Shown one piece after another: positions 1 to 7,962 of a DNA stretch of 47,299 nt (its first letter is position 1; each line of letters begins with the position of its first letter). A program made the position numbers and the translations under genes. The notes below the pieces were generated by a model. It searched no databases, had not been told where the DNA came from, and saw only the letters and a list, made by a program, of their open reading frames with translations. Source of the DNA: Kutzneria sp. 744 (lineage in GTDB: Bacteria; Actinomycetota; Actinomycetes; Mycobacteriales; Pseudonocardiaceae); NCBI RefSeq assembly GCF_000568255.1, contig NZ_KK037166.1, positions 8,578,973 to 8,626,271 of the forward strand. The letters are read 5' to 3'.

Positions 1-736
1 GATGGTCGGCCGGCCCGACCGAGGTGGAGCCGCAGACCGCCACCACGTCCACGTCGTCGCAGGCCAGCGCCTCCGACAACGCCCCGGCCCGATCGGCCAC
101 GAACTGGGTGTCGACCAGCTCGCCGCCGGCCGTGGTGATCAGCCCCGGCAACAGGGGACTGATGGCGTCGCGGACCTGGCCGAGCGTCGGGAGGCCCGCC
201 GTGAGCAGCTCATCGCCGCTCACCACCACACGGACACGGGGACGGCGGTGCACGTGGAGGCTGTCGTAGCCCACGCTTGCCGCCAGCCCCAGCGCTGCTG
301 GCGTCGCGACCGTGCCCCGATGCAGAACCCGTCGCCCACGGGGGATGTCTTCGCCTCGACGGCGGATGTGGTCCTTGGCGGGCAGGACCCCGGTCACTGT
401 TCCTTCGTCCACCGTGGACAGTTCGACCGGAAGAACCGCCTCGGTGCCAACGGGAACCGGTGCCCCGGTGGCGATCTCAAACGCCTGACCGGTCTCCAGG
501 GCGGCATCCGGGGAACACGGTCCGGCCAGTCTGCGGCCCACCACGGTCCACGGTGCCGGCCCGCGCACCGCGTAGCCGTCCATCGCCGACGTGTCGCACA
601 GCGGCAGCGGCACCAGCGCCGGCAGATGTTCGCTCAGCACCAGCCCCAGCGCCTCGCCCAGCGTGACCGTGATCGTCTCCAGCGGCTCGGCCGCGTCCCG
701 CGCGACCTGCCTGGCTTCCGCCCAGCCCGTGGTCAT
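1..736 (-). CDS. moeA: Molybdopterin molybdenumtransferase MoeA, partial (C-terminus beyond window)
   Basis: Reading the minus strand from ATG at 736 gives an open frame of 245 codons that runs off the left edge. The MoeA signature CDTSAMDGYAV lies near residues 47-57. It is followed by the beta-barrel segment with GEDIPRGRRVL and by the start of the MogA-like domain (SGDEL, VRDAISPLL, CGSTSVGPADH). MoeA inserts molybdate into adenylylated molybdopterin to make Mo cofactor in the cytoplasm. The gene is divergent from the MFS-fdhD pair and shares its operator-bearing upstream region. This fits a supply role for the molybdenum formate dehydrogenase encoded at 18903-23393. SVGPADH is close to the usual GGVSVGDYD loop. 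The missing part is domain III and the C-terminal domain. Confidence 0.9.
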   Translation of the reverse strand, partial: MTTGWAEARQVARDAAEPLETITVTLGEALGLVLSEHLPALVPLPLCDTSAMDGYAVRGPAPWTVVGRRLAGPCSPDAALETGQAFEIATGAPVPVGTEAVLPVELSTVDEGTVTGVLPAKDHIRRRGEDIPRGRRVLHRGTVATPAALGLAASVGYDSLHVHRRPRVRVVVSGDELLTAGLPTLGQVRDAISPLLPGLITTAGGELVDTQFVADRAGALSEALACDDVDVVAVCGSTSVGPADH

Positions 737-752
737 GCTATACAACTTATCA

Positions 753-769
753 CATACTGTATGCAATCT
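753..769. promoter_or_regulatory. Operator site 1 (GntR-type palindrome)
   Basis: CATACTGTATG at 753-763 is a perfect palindrome around one central base. The overlapping motif ACTGTATGCAATCT (756-769) recurs at four other upstream regions in the oxalate island. The site lies in an AT-rich patch, 17 nt from the moeA start and about 200 nt from the MFS start. It could therefore control both directions. Binding by the GntR protein at 16909-17655 is inferred. Confidence 0.7.
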
Positions 770-967
770 GGATCGGGTGAACGGGTGGCCCGGGACCGCT
801 GAGGTCGGCGGGCTGGAAGTGGGCCGGCGCAGGTGATGGCCGGTGAGGAACAGGCCCCGGACAGTGCGGGGCGAACGAGGACCGGCCGGTGCGGGTGCGG
901 GCGGGCAGGAACCAGGCCGGCGCGAAGGCCGGCGGGCGGCGTCAACGACTGCGGGTGGGTGAGACCG

Positions 968-2182
968 ATGGTTAGTGAAGTGACCGACTTCTACGGCCGG
1001 CGGTACCGGGTCGGGGAGAGTGATCGCGAGCTGCTGGGGCATTCCAGGAACTGGGTGCTGGCGGCGGCGTGCGTGGCGATGCTGGTCGCCGGGGCGGGGC
1101 AGTACGGGTTCGGCCTGATCGTGGGCGGCGAGTACTGGCTGCTGGCGATCTGGGTGGCCACGCAAGCGGTTGCGGTGTTTCCGCTGGCCTGGCTGAGGGA
1201 GCGGCTGCACGTGCGGCCGACGCTGGCGATGATCGCGGGCGCGGTGCTGACGGCGCTGGGCGATCTGTTCGCGGGAGCGTGGACGGCGGTGCTGGGCGGG
1301 CTGGGGGCGGCGATCGTCTACGGGGCCTGCTTCGGCGTGGTGGCGAAGTGGTTCCCGGAGCGGCGCACGTGCCTGGGCCTGGTGAGCGGGGCGTTCGCGG
1401 CGGGGTCGGTGCTGTTCGCGACGCCGTTGCCGATCATCGCCGTCGTGGTGATCACGGCCTGCGGCTTCGTGCTGCGCGAGCCGCCGCCGGACTGGTGGCC
1501 GGCGAAGCCGGACCCGCGGAAGTGGGCGCTGGACAAGACGCTGAACCTCAGCCTGAAGCACAACCGCCCGGCGATCCGCAGGTACACGCCGGGCCAGCTG
1601 CTCCGCTGCCCGACCTCGGCGGTCATGTACGTCCTGGTGGCCTGCGCGGCGGCGGCGTGGCTGTTCGACGTCGCATACATGGCGGCCTTCGTGGCGTCCA
1701 GCGGTTGGGGGTACGCCTTCGCGGCGGTCGCGGTCTGCGTGCTCACGCTGGCCAGCGGCGCGGCCCGGTGGGCGACGGGCTGGGCCGGCGAACGGTTCGG
1801 TGTCGGCCGGGTGGTCCGAGGCGCGCTGGCCCTGGGCGCCCTTGGTCAGCTGCTGCTCATCGTCGCCGGGCAACACCAGGCGGCCGTCCTCCTGGTGTTC
1901 GCGGCGCTAGTGGTCGGCACCACAGCGGGCTGCTGCTACGCCCTGCTGCCCGCCCTGGTCGAGGCCCATTTCGGCGACCAGGCCGGCCTGCTGAACTTCG
2001 GCCTGGTCTACAGCGCCAAGGCGGTCGGCGGCATCGTCGGCATCGGCCTGACGACCGCCATGGTCGCGACGTACGGCTACGCGGCCGGCTTCCTGCTCGC
2101 GGCGGGCCTGGGCGTCCTGGGCGCCCTCGCCGGCGGCATGCTGCGTCAACCCGGCGTCCCGCGGCTGCTGGTGCCGGCCTGA
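968..2182 (+). CDS. OxlT-like MFS transporter, short paralogue
   Basis: This is a 404-residue membrane protein of the oxalate/formate antiporter branch of the major facilitator superfamily. ATG 968 was chosen because GGTGGGTGAG precedes it and because its N-terminus ([11 protein letters not shown]) matches the start of the 460-residue paralogue at 15512. The frame is open upstream to 833. Shared landmarks with the paralogue are the REPPPDWWP loop, [10 protein letters not shown] before TM7 and NFGLVYSAK in TM11 (Lys about 351, in the position I would align with the essential Lys355 of Oxalobacter OxlT). Against the paralogue it lacks about 11 residues near TM2 and about 16 residues between TM5 and the central loop, so one helix may be incomplete. 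It is translationally coupled to fdhD. Substrate (oxalate, formate or another) is not fixed by the sequence. Confidence 0.8.
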   Translation: MVSEVTDFYGRRYRVGESDRELLGHSRNWVLAAACVAMLVAGAGQYGFGLIVGGEYWLLAIWVATQAVAVFPLAWLRERLHVRPTLAMIAGAVLTALGDLFAGAWTAVLGGLGAAIVYGACFGVVAKWFPERRTCLGLVSGAFAAGSVLFATPLPIIAVVVITACGFVLREPPPDWWPAKPDPRKWALDKTLNLSLKHNRPAIRRYTPGQLLRCPTSAVMYVLVACAAAAWLFDVAYMAAFVASSGWGYAFAAVAVCVLTLASGAARWATGWAGERFGVGRVVRGALALGALGQLLLIVAGQHQAAVLLVFAALVVGTTAGCCYALLPALVEAHFGDQAGLLNFGLVYSAKAVGGIVGIGLTTAMVATYGYAAGFLLAAGLGVLGALAGGMLRQPGVPRLLVPA

Positions 2183-3006
2183 TGGGCCGCGTCACCACGC
2201 GGCGGCGGGTCGTTCGCGTCGTGGACGGCCGGGTGAGCGCCCGGCCGGACACGCTCGCCGCCGAGGAACCACTGGAGATCCGGGTCGGCGGCCAGCCGCT
2301 GTCCGTCACGATGCGCACACCGGGCCACGATTTCGACCTGGCGGCCGGCTTTCTCGTCTCCGAGGGCGTGATCGGCCAGACCGACGAGCTCAACGCCATC
2401 CGGTACTGCGCCGGCGCGACGGTCGACAACGGCAACACCTACAACGTGCTGGACGTGAGTTTGGCCCCCGGGGTGCCGCCGCCGGATCCGTCGGTGGAGC
2501 GCAACTTCTACACCACCTCCTCGTGCGGGCTGTGCGGCAAGGCCAGCCTCGACGCCGTGCGGGCGACCAGCCGGTGGTCGGTCGAGTTCGACGAGCTCAA
2601 GGTCGACATCGACACCGTCACGACCATGCCGGACACCCTGCGCACGGCCCAGCTGGTGTTCGATCGCACGGGCGGCCTGCACGCGGCGGGACTGTTCACC
2701 CGGGACGGTCGGCTGCTGTGCCTGCGCGAGGACGTCGGCCGGCACAACGCCGTCGACAAGGTGATCGGCTGGGCGCTGCGGGACAACCGGCTGCCGTTGA
2801 GCGGAACGGTGCTCATGGTCAGCGGCCGAGCATCCTTCGAGTTGGTGCAGAAGGCCGTGATGGCCGGCATTCCGGTGCTGGCCGCGGTGTCGGCGCCGTC
2901 CTCGCTGGCGGTGGAGCTGGCCGCCGAGATGGGGCTGACGCTGATCGGGTTCCTGCGCGGCACGTCCATGAACGTCTACACCGGAAGCCAGCGGCTGGGT
3001 CTCTGA
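2182..3006 (+). CDS. fdhD: Formate dehydrogenase accessory sulfurtransferase FdhD
   Basis: This is a 274-residue FdhD. The family transfers sulfur from an IscS-type cysteine desulfurase to the bis-MGD cofactor, giving the sulfido ligand formate dehydrogenase needs. The sulfur-carrying loop SCGLCGKAS (CxxC) and the conserved [17 protein letters not shown] and [13 protein letters not shown] segments are all present. ATG 2182 shares its A with the TGA of the preceding transporter gene, so the two are translationally coupled. The client is presumably the formate dehydrogenase at 18903-23393. Linking an oxalate-type carrier and FdhD in one operon supports a formate-producing pathway. Confidence 0.95.
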   Translation: MGRVTTRRRVVRVVDGRVSARPDTLAAEEPLEIRVGGQPLSVTMRTPGHDFDLAAGFLVSEGVIGQTDELNAIRYCAGATVDNGNTYNVLDVSLAPGVPPPDPSVERNFYTTSSCGLCGKASLDAVRATSRWSVEFDELKVDIDTVTTMPDTLRTAQLVFDRTGGLHAAGLFTRDGRLLCLREDVGRHNAVDKVIGWALRDNRLPLSGTVLMVSGRASFELVQKAVMAGIPVLAAVSAPSSLAVELAAEMGLTLIGFLRGTSMNVYTGSQRLGL

Positions 3007-3019
3007 TTACGCTGGTCAG

Positions 3020-3880
3020 ATGTTCAAGCCGGCACAGCTGGAGAGCTTCCTGGCCGTCGCCCAGACGCTCAGCTTCACCCAGGCCGCCGACCAGCTCGGC
3101 GTCCGGCAGTCGACGATCAGCCAGCACGTGCGGCAGCTGGAGTCGATCGTCGGCAAACAGCTGTTCCTGCGGGACACGCACACGGTCGAGCTCACGCCCG
3201 AGGGCGAGGCGATGGTCGGCTTCGCCCGCACGATCGTCGACACCGGCCGGGAGGCGGTCAGCTTCTTCGCCGGGCCGCAGCTGCGCGGGCGGCTGCGGTT
3301 CGGCGCGTCGGAGGACTTCGTCTCCACGTACCTGACCGACGTGCTGCGGGACTTCCGGCGGCGGCATCCGGGCGTGGAGCTGGAGCTCACGGTGGGACTG
3401 AGTGGCGAACTGCATCGGAAGTTGGAAGCTCGCCAACTTGACCTCGTTTTCGGCAAACGGCAACTGGGCGCGGCCCACGGGCAGCTGGTGTGGCGGGACC
3501 GGCTGGTGTGGGTGGGCACGGAGACCACGCGGATCGATCCCGGAACGGCCGTTCCGCTGATTCTGTATCCGGAGCCGAGCGTCAGCCGCGCGCAGGCGTT
3601 GGAAACCCTTCAGTGGCACGGCCGACAGTTCCGCATCGCCTGCACGAGCACGAGCCTGAGCGGGTTGCGCGCCGCCGTGCTGGCCGGCCTCGGCGTGACC
3701 GCTCACACCCGCAGCCTCATTCCGCACGATCTCGTGGAACTCGGGGCGCACCAAGGTCTTCCGGCCCTGGGTGAGGTCGAGTTCGTGCTGTCGCCGCCGC
3801 CCCGCGTGCGCACCGAGACCGCCCGTGCCCTCGGCGCCGCGATCATCGCCGACGCCAACCGGCTGCGCCACGCACGCTAG
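3020..3880 (+). CDS. LysR-family transcriptional regulator
   Basis: This is a 286-residue LysR-type regulator. The N-terminal winged HTH (residues about 1-60, FTQAADQLGVRQSTISQHVRQLE) is followed by the linker helix and an effector-binding domain from about residue 90. It starts 14 nt after fdhD on the same strand and is probably cotranscribed with the MFS-fdhD pair, unlike the usual divergent LysR arrangement. The effector cannot be read from the sequence. Oxalate, formate or molybdate-linked signals are reasonable guesses from context. It may regulate only the left arm of the island, because the repeated operators look GntR-like. Confidence 0.9.
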   Translation: MFKPAQLESFLAVAQTLSFTQAADQLGVRQSTISQHVRQLESIVGKQLFLRDTHTVELTPEGEAMVGFARTIVDTGREAVSFFAGPQLRGRLRFGASEDFVSTYLTDVLRDFRRRHPGVELELTVGLSGELHRKLEARQLDLVFGKRQLGAAHGQLVWRDRLVWVGTETTRIDPGTAVPLILYPEPSVSRAQALETLQWHGRQFRIACTSTSLSGLRAAVLAGLGVTAHTRSLIPHDLVELGAHQGLPALGEVEFVLSPPPRVRTETARALGAAIIADANRLRHAR

Positions 3881-3921
3881 AATGGTCCACCACGCACGGA
3901 TTCGAGGGGAGTGCCCTCCAC

Positions 3922-4458
3922 ATGGGTAGGCGGCGCGCCACGGTCGACCACGTGCTGGGCGACCTCCGCCGCCGTGACTTCCTGCATCCGGACGTTCGCG
4001 TTGTGTGCCAACGGCTGTCGCGCGAGCGGGGCCGGCCGCTGCACCTGATCCCGCTGCCGCTGCGGACCTCGATCAGCGGCGCCTGGCTGGGCATGCCCGA
4101 CGCGGACTACATCGTGTACCAATCGGTGGGTTCCAGCCCGCTGCACCAGGTTCACGTCATCTGGCACGAGATCGGGCACATGCTGCTGCCCGGGCACGCC
4201 CGCACGTGTGACGTCGACCCGGCGACACGGGACGTGCTGATGAAGGTGCTGAACGCGCTGGTGCCGAATCTCAGCCCGGCCGTGCTGCGGCGCATTCTCG
4301 GCCGCGGCGGCTTCACCGACGGCCAGGAGATCGAGGCCGAGGTGTTCGCCGGCGCCGCGGTGCGGGCCCTCGGCGAGCTGGCGCCGTCGGGCCACCGGAA
4401 TCTGACCGAGGCCGAGGCGCAGATCGTCGACGCCCTGGCCCGAGAACTGCGCGTCTGA
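3922..4458 (+). CDS. ImmA/IrrE-like zinc metallopeptidase domain protein
   Basis: This is a 178-residue protein with the gluzincin motif HEIGH at residues 82-86 and a downstream EIEAE segment (about residue 137) that can supply the third zinc ligand. This is the layout of ImmA/IrrE (COG2856) peptidases, which cleave or antagonise XRE-type repressors. GAGGGGAG precedes the ATG. It abuts the next gene with 2 nt between stop and start. A convergent XRE regulator sits 1.9 kb downstream, so the usual ImmR-ImmA partnership may exist in split form. No secretion signal or membrane segment is visible. Proteolytic activity and target are inferred. Confidence 0.75.
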   Translation: MGRRRATVDHVLGDLRRRDFLHPDVRVVCQRLSRERGRPLHLIPLPLRTSISGAWLGMPDADYIVYQSVGSSPLHQVHVIWHEIGHMLLPGHARTCDVDPATRDVLMKVLNALVPNLSPAVLRRILGRGGFTDGQEIEAEVFAGAAVRALGELAPSGHRNLTEAEAQIVDALARELRV

Positions 4459-4460
4459 CC

Positions 4461-5552
4461 GTGCTGACCGCGGCGCTCGTTGTGACGGTCGTCGTGGCCG
4501 CTGCCGCCCTGATGACCCGGCTGCGGATGCTCGTGCGCGTCACCGTCGACCGGCGGCCCGGGCATGTGCTGGCGTTGGGCTTCGTCGCGTGGTTTCTGGC
4601 TGTGCCGTTGGAGATCGAGTCCATCGCCATGGCCGTGGACCGGTGGGCCGGATGGGCTCTCGCGTGGACGCTGCTGCACGTGATCGCTTGTGCGGGCGGC
4701 TTTTTCACGCAGACCTTCTACTGGCTGGCGACCTCCGACCGCACGGATTCCTTGCAGCGGGCCACGGTCGCTTCGTCCGTGCGGCGGTCGGCGGTGCTGG
4801 GCGTGTCAGCGTTGACGGTCGGGCTGATCCTGTTCGCGACTCGGCCCCGCGACGTGAACTTCCTGAGCGGGCCCGCCGGTCGGATGGTCACGCCCGGCCC
4901 GGTGCATCCCGTCGCAGCGCTGATCTACATCGTCATCGTCAGCTACTTCGCTTACACCATCGCGAGTTTCACCGTCACGTCGTGGCGGTGGGCGGCCAAG
5001 GCCGACCTGCCGTGGCTGCGGCGCGGACTGCGCATCCACACCGTCGGCTGCGTGTTCGGACTCGTGTTCTGCGCGCACGTGATCGGTTACCAGCTGGCCG
5101 AGGCGGTCGGGATCATCCCGCCGTGGCCTGAGTTGCAGGGCGACGGCGCCCTGGTCGCGCTGAGCCTGCTGCCCGCCTTCGTCGGCGTGACCGCGCCCGG
5201 CTGGGGGCCTCGGGTCGAGCAAATTGCCCGTTCCCTGCGGCACTACCGGCATCGTCGGCGGCTGTATCCGTTGTGGCGCATGCTGAGCGGCTCCGTCGTC
5301 ACGCTGGATCCGCCCCAGTCCGAGTGGCAGGACCGTCTGCGGCTGCGGCCCGGGCAGCAGCACGCTTTGGTGTACCGGCGGGTCATCGAGCTGTGGGACG
5401 GGCTGCTTGCCTTGCACCCCACCATGTCCGGCTCGGTCGGGCTGGACGGCCCGGATCTGGCCGGGGACATAGACTGGTGGCTGGAGATCGCGCGGGCCGT
5501 GCGTTCCCGTCCGCTCGACGAAGTGTTGGCCTCCTACCAGGGACAGTCGTGA
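4461..5552 (+). CDS. MAB_1171c-type integral membrane protein
   Basis: This is a 363-residue protein starting with GTG. Residues 1-230 hold about seven hydrophobic helices, the first at residues 2-22. The remaining 130 residues form a soluble, probably cytoplasmic, domain rich in Arg and Trp (YRHRRRLYPLWRML). The layout resembles the actinobacterial MAB_1171c family, annotated as putative transporters without experimental support. The genes on both sides overlap or abut (2 nt after the metallopeptidase stop, GTGA overlap with the next gene). The three are therefore almost certainly one operon. Function is unknown; a sensor or a lipid-handling role would fit the adjacent isoprenoid enzyme. Confidence 0.65.
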   Translation: MLTAALVVTVVVAAAALMTRLRMLVRVTVDRRPGHVLALGFVAWFLAVPLEIESIAMAVDRWAGWALAWTLLHVIACAGGFFTQTFYWLATSDRTDSLQRATVASSVRRSAVLGVSALTVGLILFATRPRDVNFLSGPAGRMVTPGPVHPVAALIYIVIVSYFAYTIASFTVTSWRWAAKADLPWLRRGLRIHTVGCVFGLVFCAHVIGYQLAEAVGIIPPWPELQGDGALVALSLLPAFVGVTAPGWGPRVEQIARSLRHYRHRRRLYPLWRMLSGSVVTLDPPQSEWQDRLRLRPGQQHALVYRRVIELWDGLLALHPTMSGSVGLDGPDLAGDIDWWLEIARAVRSRPLDEVLASYQGQS

Positions 5553-6430
5553 CCTCTGAGCTCGATGCCGCCGGTATCCGCGATCCCCGGCTGCGCGCGT
5601 GTTACCTGCGGTGCAAGCAGTTGCTCGTCTCGCACGACAAGTCCTACTACGTGGCGTCGTTGCTGCTGCCGCCGGCCAAGCGGCCTTACGCGCACGCCGT
5701 CTACGGCTTCGCCCGGCACGCCGACGAGATGGTCGACGGCGTCGACACGTCGTCCTTCGCTGCATGGCGGGACCGGATCCTGGCCGACCTCAAGGCCGGC
5801 GAGACCTCCGACGAGATCGCCCAGGCGTTGCTGCACACCATGCGGACCTGGGACATTCCCCTGCATCTCGTCGAGACGTTCCTCGACGCTATGGCCTCGG
5901 ACCTGGTCGTCACCTCGTACGAGACGTATGCCGATCTCGAGGTCTACATGCACGGCGCCGCCGGGACCATGGCCTTGCAGCTGGCCCCGGTTCTCGGCGC
6001 TTCGTCCGACGAGGCGCTGGCGGCCATGCGGGCCATGGGCCTCGCCTTCCAGCTCACCAACATCCTCCGCGACGTCGGCGACGACCTTCGTCGGGGCCGC
6101 GTCTACCTGCCGGCCGAGGACCTCCGCCGCTTCGGTGTCACCGAGATCGTGCCCGGGCCGGCGTTGACGGAGCTGCTCCGCTTCGAGATCGCCCGCACCC
6201 AGGAGTTGTACCGCCAGGCCCGGGCCGGGATTCCGCTGCTCCACCTCACCGGCCGTCAGACCGCGCTCGCCGGCATCGACCTGTACGGCGGCATTCTCGG
6301 CGCCATCGAGCGCGCCGACTACGACGTGCTCAGCCAGCGGGTCAGCGTCGGTGCCGGTCGCCAGTTGGCCATCGCCGTGCCGGCCTTGCTGCGGTCCCTA
6401 GCTACCCGCTTCACGGTCGGTTCGGCGTAA
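5549..6430 (+). CDS. Phytoene/squalene synthase family protein
   Basis: This is a 293-residue trans-isoprenyl diphosphate synthase (head-to-head class). The two Asp-rich metal-binding motifs are present: DEMVD at about residues 59-63, within YGFARHADEMVDG, and DVGDD at about 175-179, followed by the conserved RRGRVYLP. These bind the Mg2+-diphosphate of FPP or GGPP. GTG 5549 overlaps the stop of the membrane-protein gene (GTGA). No other carotenoid or hopanoid genes are nearby, so a pigment pathway is not indicated. The 3' end overlaps the convergent XRE gene by 33 bp. Product (phytoene, squalene or other) is unresolved. Confidence 0.85.
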   Translation: MTSELDAAGIRDPRLRACYLRCKQLLVSHDKSYYVASLLLPPAKRPYAHAVYGFARHADEMVDGVDTSSFAAWRDRILADLKAGETSDEIAQALLHTMRTWDIPLHLVETFLDAMASDLVVTSYETYADLEVYMHGAAGTMALQLAPVLGASSDEALAAMRAMGLAFQLTNILRDVGDDLRRGRVYLPAEDLRRFGVTEIVPGPALTELLRFEIARTQELYRQARAGIPLLHLTGRQTALAGIDLYGGILGAIERADYDVLSQRVSVGAGRQLAIAVPALLRSLATRFTVGSA

Positions 6431-6838
6431 CTCCATCACCTGTTCGAGCAGGACTTTCGCCGCCTCCGCGAGCTGGCCGCTGTCCTGCTCCAGCAGCATG
6501 GCCCGCAGGGCGAAGGCGAGGACGCCCTTGTCGCGCCACTCGGCCAGCCGCATCAGGTCCCGGTGGATGCCCGCCACCTTCTCCGCCGCCTGCGGCGTCG
6601 TCGGCGTCAGGAAGTACACCGGGTCCAGGTCGAAGAACGTCGCCAGGCCCTGCACCACGTTCACCGTCGGGTTGTCCCGCTCGCCGCCGCGCAGCATGCC
6701 GATGTAGGAGCCGGTCACCTTCACACCCAGCTCGCCCAGCGCCGCCGCCACCTCCGTGTTGCGGTACTCCGGCCCTTCCGGGCCGTTCGGCCGCACCGCG
6801 TCGAAGGCGGCATTGAGTTTGTCCCGGAAGCTCAGCAC
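6398..6838 (-). CDS. XRE-family helix-turn-helix regulator
   Basis: This is a 146-residue protein with an XRE-like HTH at about residues 25-75 (VAAALGELGVKVTGSYIGMLRGGERDNP, here slightly divergent) followed by DLDPVYFL, typical of actinobacterial repressors of this type. A helical C-terminal half may dimerise. The GTG at 6838 is chosen because SFRDKLNAAFD follows it at once and G-rich sequence (GGGGGA) precedes it; another GTG lies 12 nt upstream. It faces the metallopeptidase/membrane/prenyl-synthase operon and its 3' end overlaps the last of those genes, suggesting mutual control by convergent transcription or a split repressor-protease pair. Confidence 0.75.
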   Translation of the reverse strand: MLSFRDKLNAAFDAVRPNGPEGPEYRNTEVAAALGELGVKVTGSYIGMLRGGERDNPTVNVVQGLATFFDLDPVYFLTPTTPQAAEKVAGIHRDLMRLAEWRDKGVLAFALRAMLLEQDSGQLAEAAKVLLEQVMELRRTDREAGS

Positions 6839-7145
6839 AGCGTCCCCCACTCCGCTCAACTGATGTCGCCCCGCCGGGGTCGACCTACCCAAGAGTAGTT
6901 GACACCCCCGGCGGCAGCCATAGACTGGTCGAGCGGTGGTCAACTGGTCTTGTGGCCCGTTGCCGTCCGAGGGGTGGACTGGTTGAGTCGAATGGCCCAC
7001 GCGCCTGACGAGGGGCGGGCGTGCGGACCAGGGGAGAGATCCGACTCGGCCGCCCGTGCGGTTCCTGCTCGGCCTCGGGGGAGGGTGAGCAGGAACCCCA
7101 CGCGTCTTCCGTCCACCGACACCCCCCCCCGCATTCGCAGCCGGA
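6839..7145. other. Intergenic region between XRE and MerR genes with GTCAACT-type dyad
   Basis: No convincing gene is seen here. AGTAGTTGACAC (6894-6905) and GTGGTCAACTGG (about 6935-6946) form an imperfect inverted repeat. A further TCAACTGATG lies at 6855-6864, next to the XRE start. This clustering suggests XRE operators. TTGACA (6899-6904) with TAGACT 16 nt further is a possible plus-strand promoter without an obvious gene to serve. A run of nine C lies at 7122-7130. Confidence 0.4.
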
Positions 7146-7871
7146 TCACGGCATGTCTTCCTGCCAGTAGGCGAACATGAGCCGGAGGCAGCGGACCTGG
7201 GCGGGGGACATGCCGGCGCTGACGGCGGCCAGGAGGGCCTCGGGATCGGCGTCGACGGAGGCGAGGTCCGGCGGCAGCAGGGCGGAGAGCGCGGGGCCGA
7301 AGGGGCGGGCGCGGGCGGCGACGGCGTCGACTGAGGGGTGGGTGGGGGAGACGTCGACGAGCTGCTCGAAAGAGGTCTGGACGGCCAGGACCTGGGCCCG
7401 CAGCACGGCATCGGACTGCACGGACTGGTACAGGGACAGGTCGCCGGTGAGGGACTCCAGGAGCTCGGCGGCGAGGCTCTCACGCTCCTGGGCGGGGTGG
7501 TCGGCGAGGGAGTCGAGGACGGCGAGCAGGGCGGGGGATCGGAGGTCGCCATCGGCGGCCAGGAGGTCGGCGATGGCCGCGCGCTGACGGGCGATGCGGT
7601 CCTGTTGAGCGGCGAGGTCGGCGTCGAGCTCCTGGACGATCTCGACGAGGTCGCGGCCGTTGTCGCTGGAGAGGGCGTCGGCGGCCTCCTCCAGGGACAG
7701 CCCGAGCTCGACGAGGCGCCGGGTGCGCAGCAGGAGCACGAGATCCCGCAGTTCGTAGCGGCGGTAGCCGTTCTCCCGCCGAGAGGGTTCGGGCAGGAGA
7801 CCGATGCGGTGGTAGTGCCGCACGGTCCGTGTTGTCACCCCGGCCAAGCCGGCCAGTTCGCCGATCCGCAT
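7146..7871 (-). CDS. MerR-family transcriptional regulator
   Basis: This is a 241-residue MerR regulator. The N-terminal winged HTH (MRIGELAGLAGVTTRTVRHY, residues 1-20, then the wing ENGYRRYELRDL) is followed by a long coiled coil (about 75-110). The roughly 120-residue C-terminal domain has no recognised ligand motif: no Cys cluster for metals and no TipAS-like Trp pocket that I can identify. It lies downstream of sucD on the same strand but has its own MerR-type promoter, and a strong terminator separates them. It is therefore probably autoregulated and independent of sucCD. Ligand unknown, plausibly a hydrophobic drug-like compound. Confidence 0.9.
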   Translation of the reverse strand: MRIGELAGLAGVTTRTVRHYHRIGLLPEPSRRENGYRRYELRDLVLLLRTRRLVELGLSLEEAADALSSDNGRDLVEIVQELDADLAAQQDRIARQRAAIADLLAADGDLRSPALLAVLDSLADHPAQERESLAAELLESLTGDLSLYQSVQSDAVLRAQVLAVQTSFEQLVDVSPTHPSVDAVAARARPFGPALSALLPPDLASVDADPEALLAAVSAGMSPAQVRCLRLMFAYWQEDMP

Positions 7872-7877
7872 GGCCCC

Positions 7878-7908
7878 AGCAAACGCCTTGACGCTGCGAC
7901 AGGGTCAA
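7878..7908 (-). promoter_or_regulatory. MerR-type promoter/operator of the merR gene
   Basis: Read on the minus strand, TTGACC (7908-7903) and TTTGCT (7883-7878) are separated by exactly 19 bp, the over-long spacer of MerR-activated promoters. The 21-bp dyad at 7888-7908 has the form TTGAC-N-CTG-NNN-CAG-N-GTCAA and fills the -35 and spacer. The merR ATG follows 6 bp after the -10 hexamer, so the transcript may be leaderless or nearly so. Confidence 0.75.
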
Positions 7909-7915
7909 CTGAGAT

Positions 7916-7955
7916 CCGAGCGGCGATCCGGGATCGGCACCGGATCGCCGCTCGG
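7916..7955 (-). terminator. Strong hairpin terminator after sucCD
   Basis: A perfect 15-bp inverted repeat (7916-7930 with 7941-7955, arm CCGAGCGGCGATCCG) surrounds a 10-nt loop, 8 bp beyond the sucD stop. There is no U-tract, as is usual in actinomycetes. It insulates merR from sucCD transcription. Confidence 0.8.
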
Positions 7956-7962
7956 CGCGCGG

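Noticed and set aside
2-802. Long plus-strand frame of 266 codons at the left edge
   Set aside because: It has no family features, is Arg/His/Gln-rich low complexity, and lies antisense to a clear moeA reading on the minus strand.
5549-6430. Carotenoid cluster around the phytoene-synthase-like gene
   Set aside because: No desaturase, cyclase or prenyl-diphosphate synthase gene is adjacent; the operon partners are a peptidase and a membrane protein instead.
6899-6926. TTGACA-16-TAGACT as a plus-strand promoter
   Set aside because: No plus-strand gene follows; it reads into merR antisense. It may be chance or an antisense transcript, and I see nothing to separate these.
7121-7130. Homopolymeric C run as a phase-variable switch
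   Set aside because: It lies in a gene-free region with no reading frame or promoter spacing that a length change would alter.
6940-7149. 69-codon minus-strand frame coupled to the merR stop
   Set aside because: The GTG overlap is attractive, but the product is Arg/Gly/Ser low complexity, contains the C-run at 7122-7130, and shows no recognisable feature.
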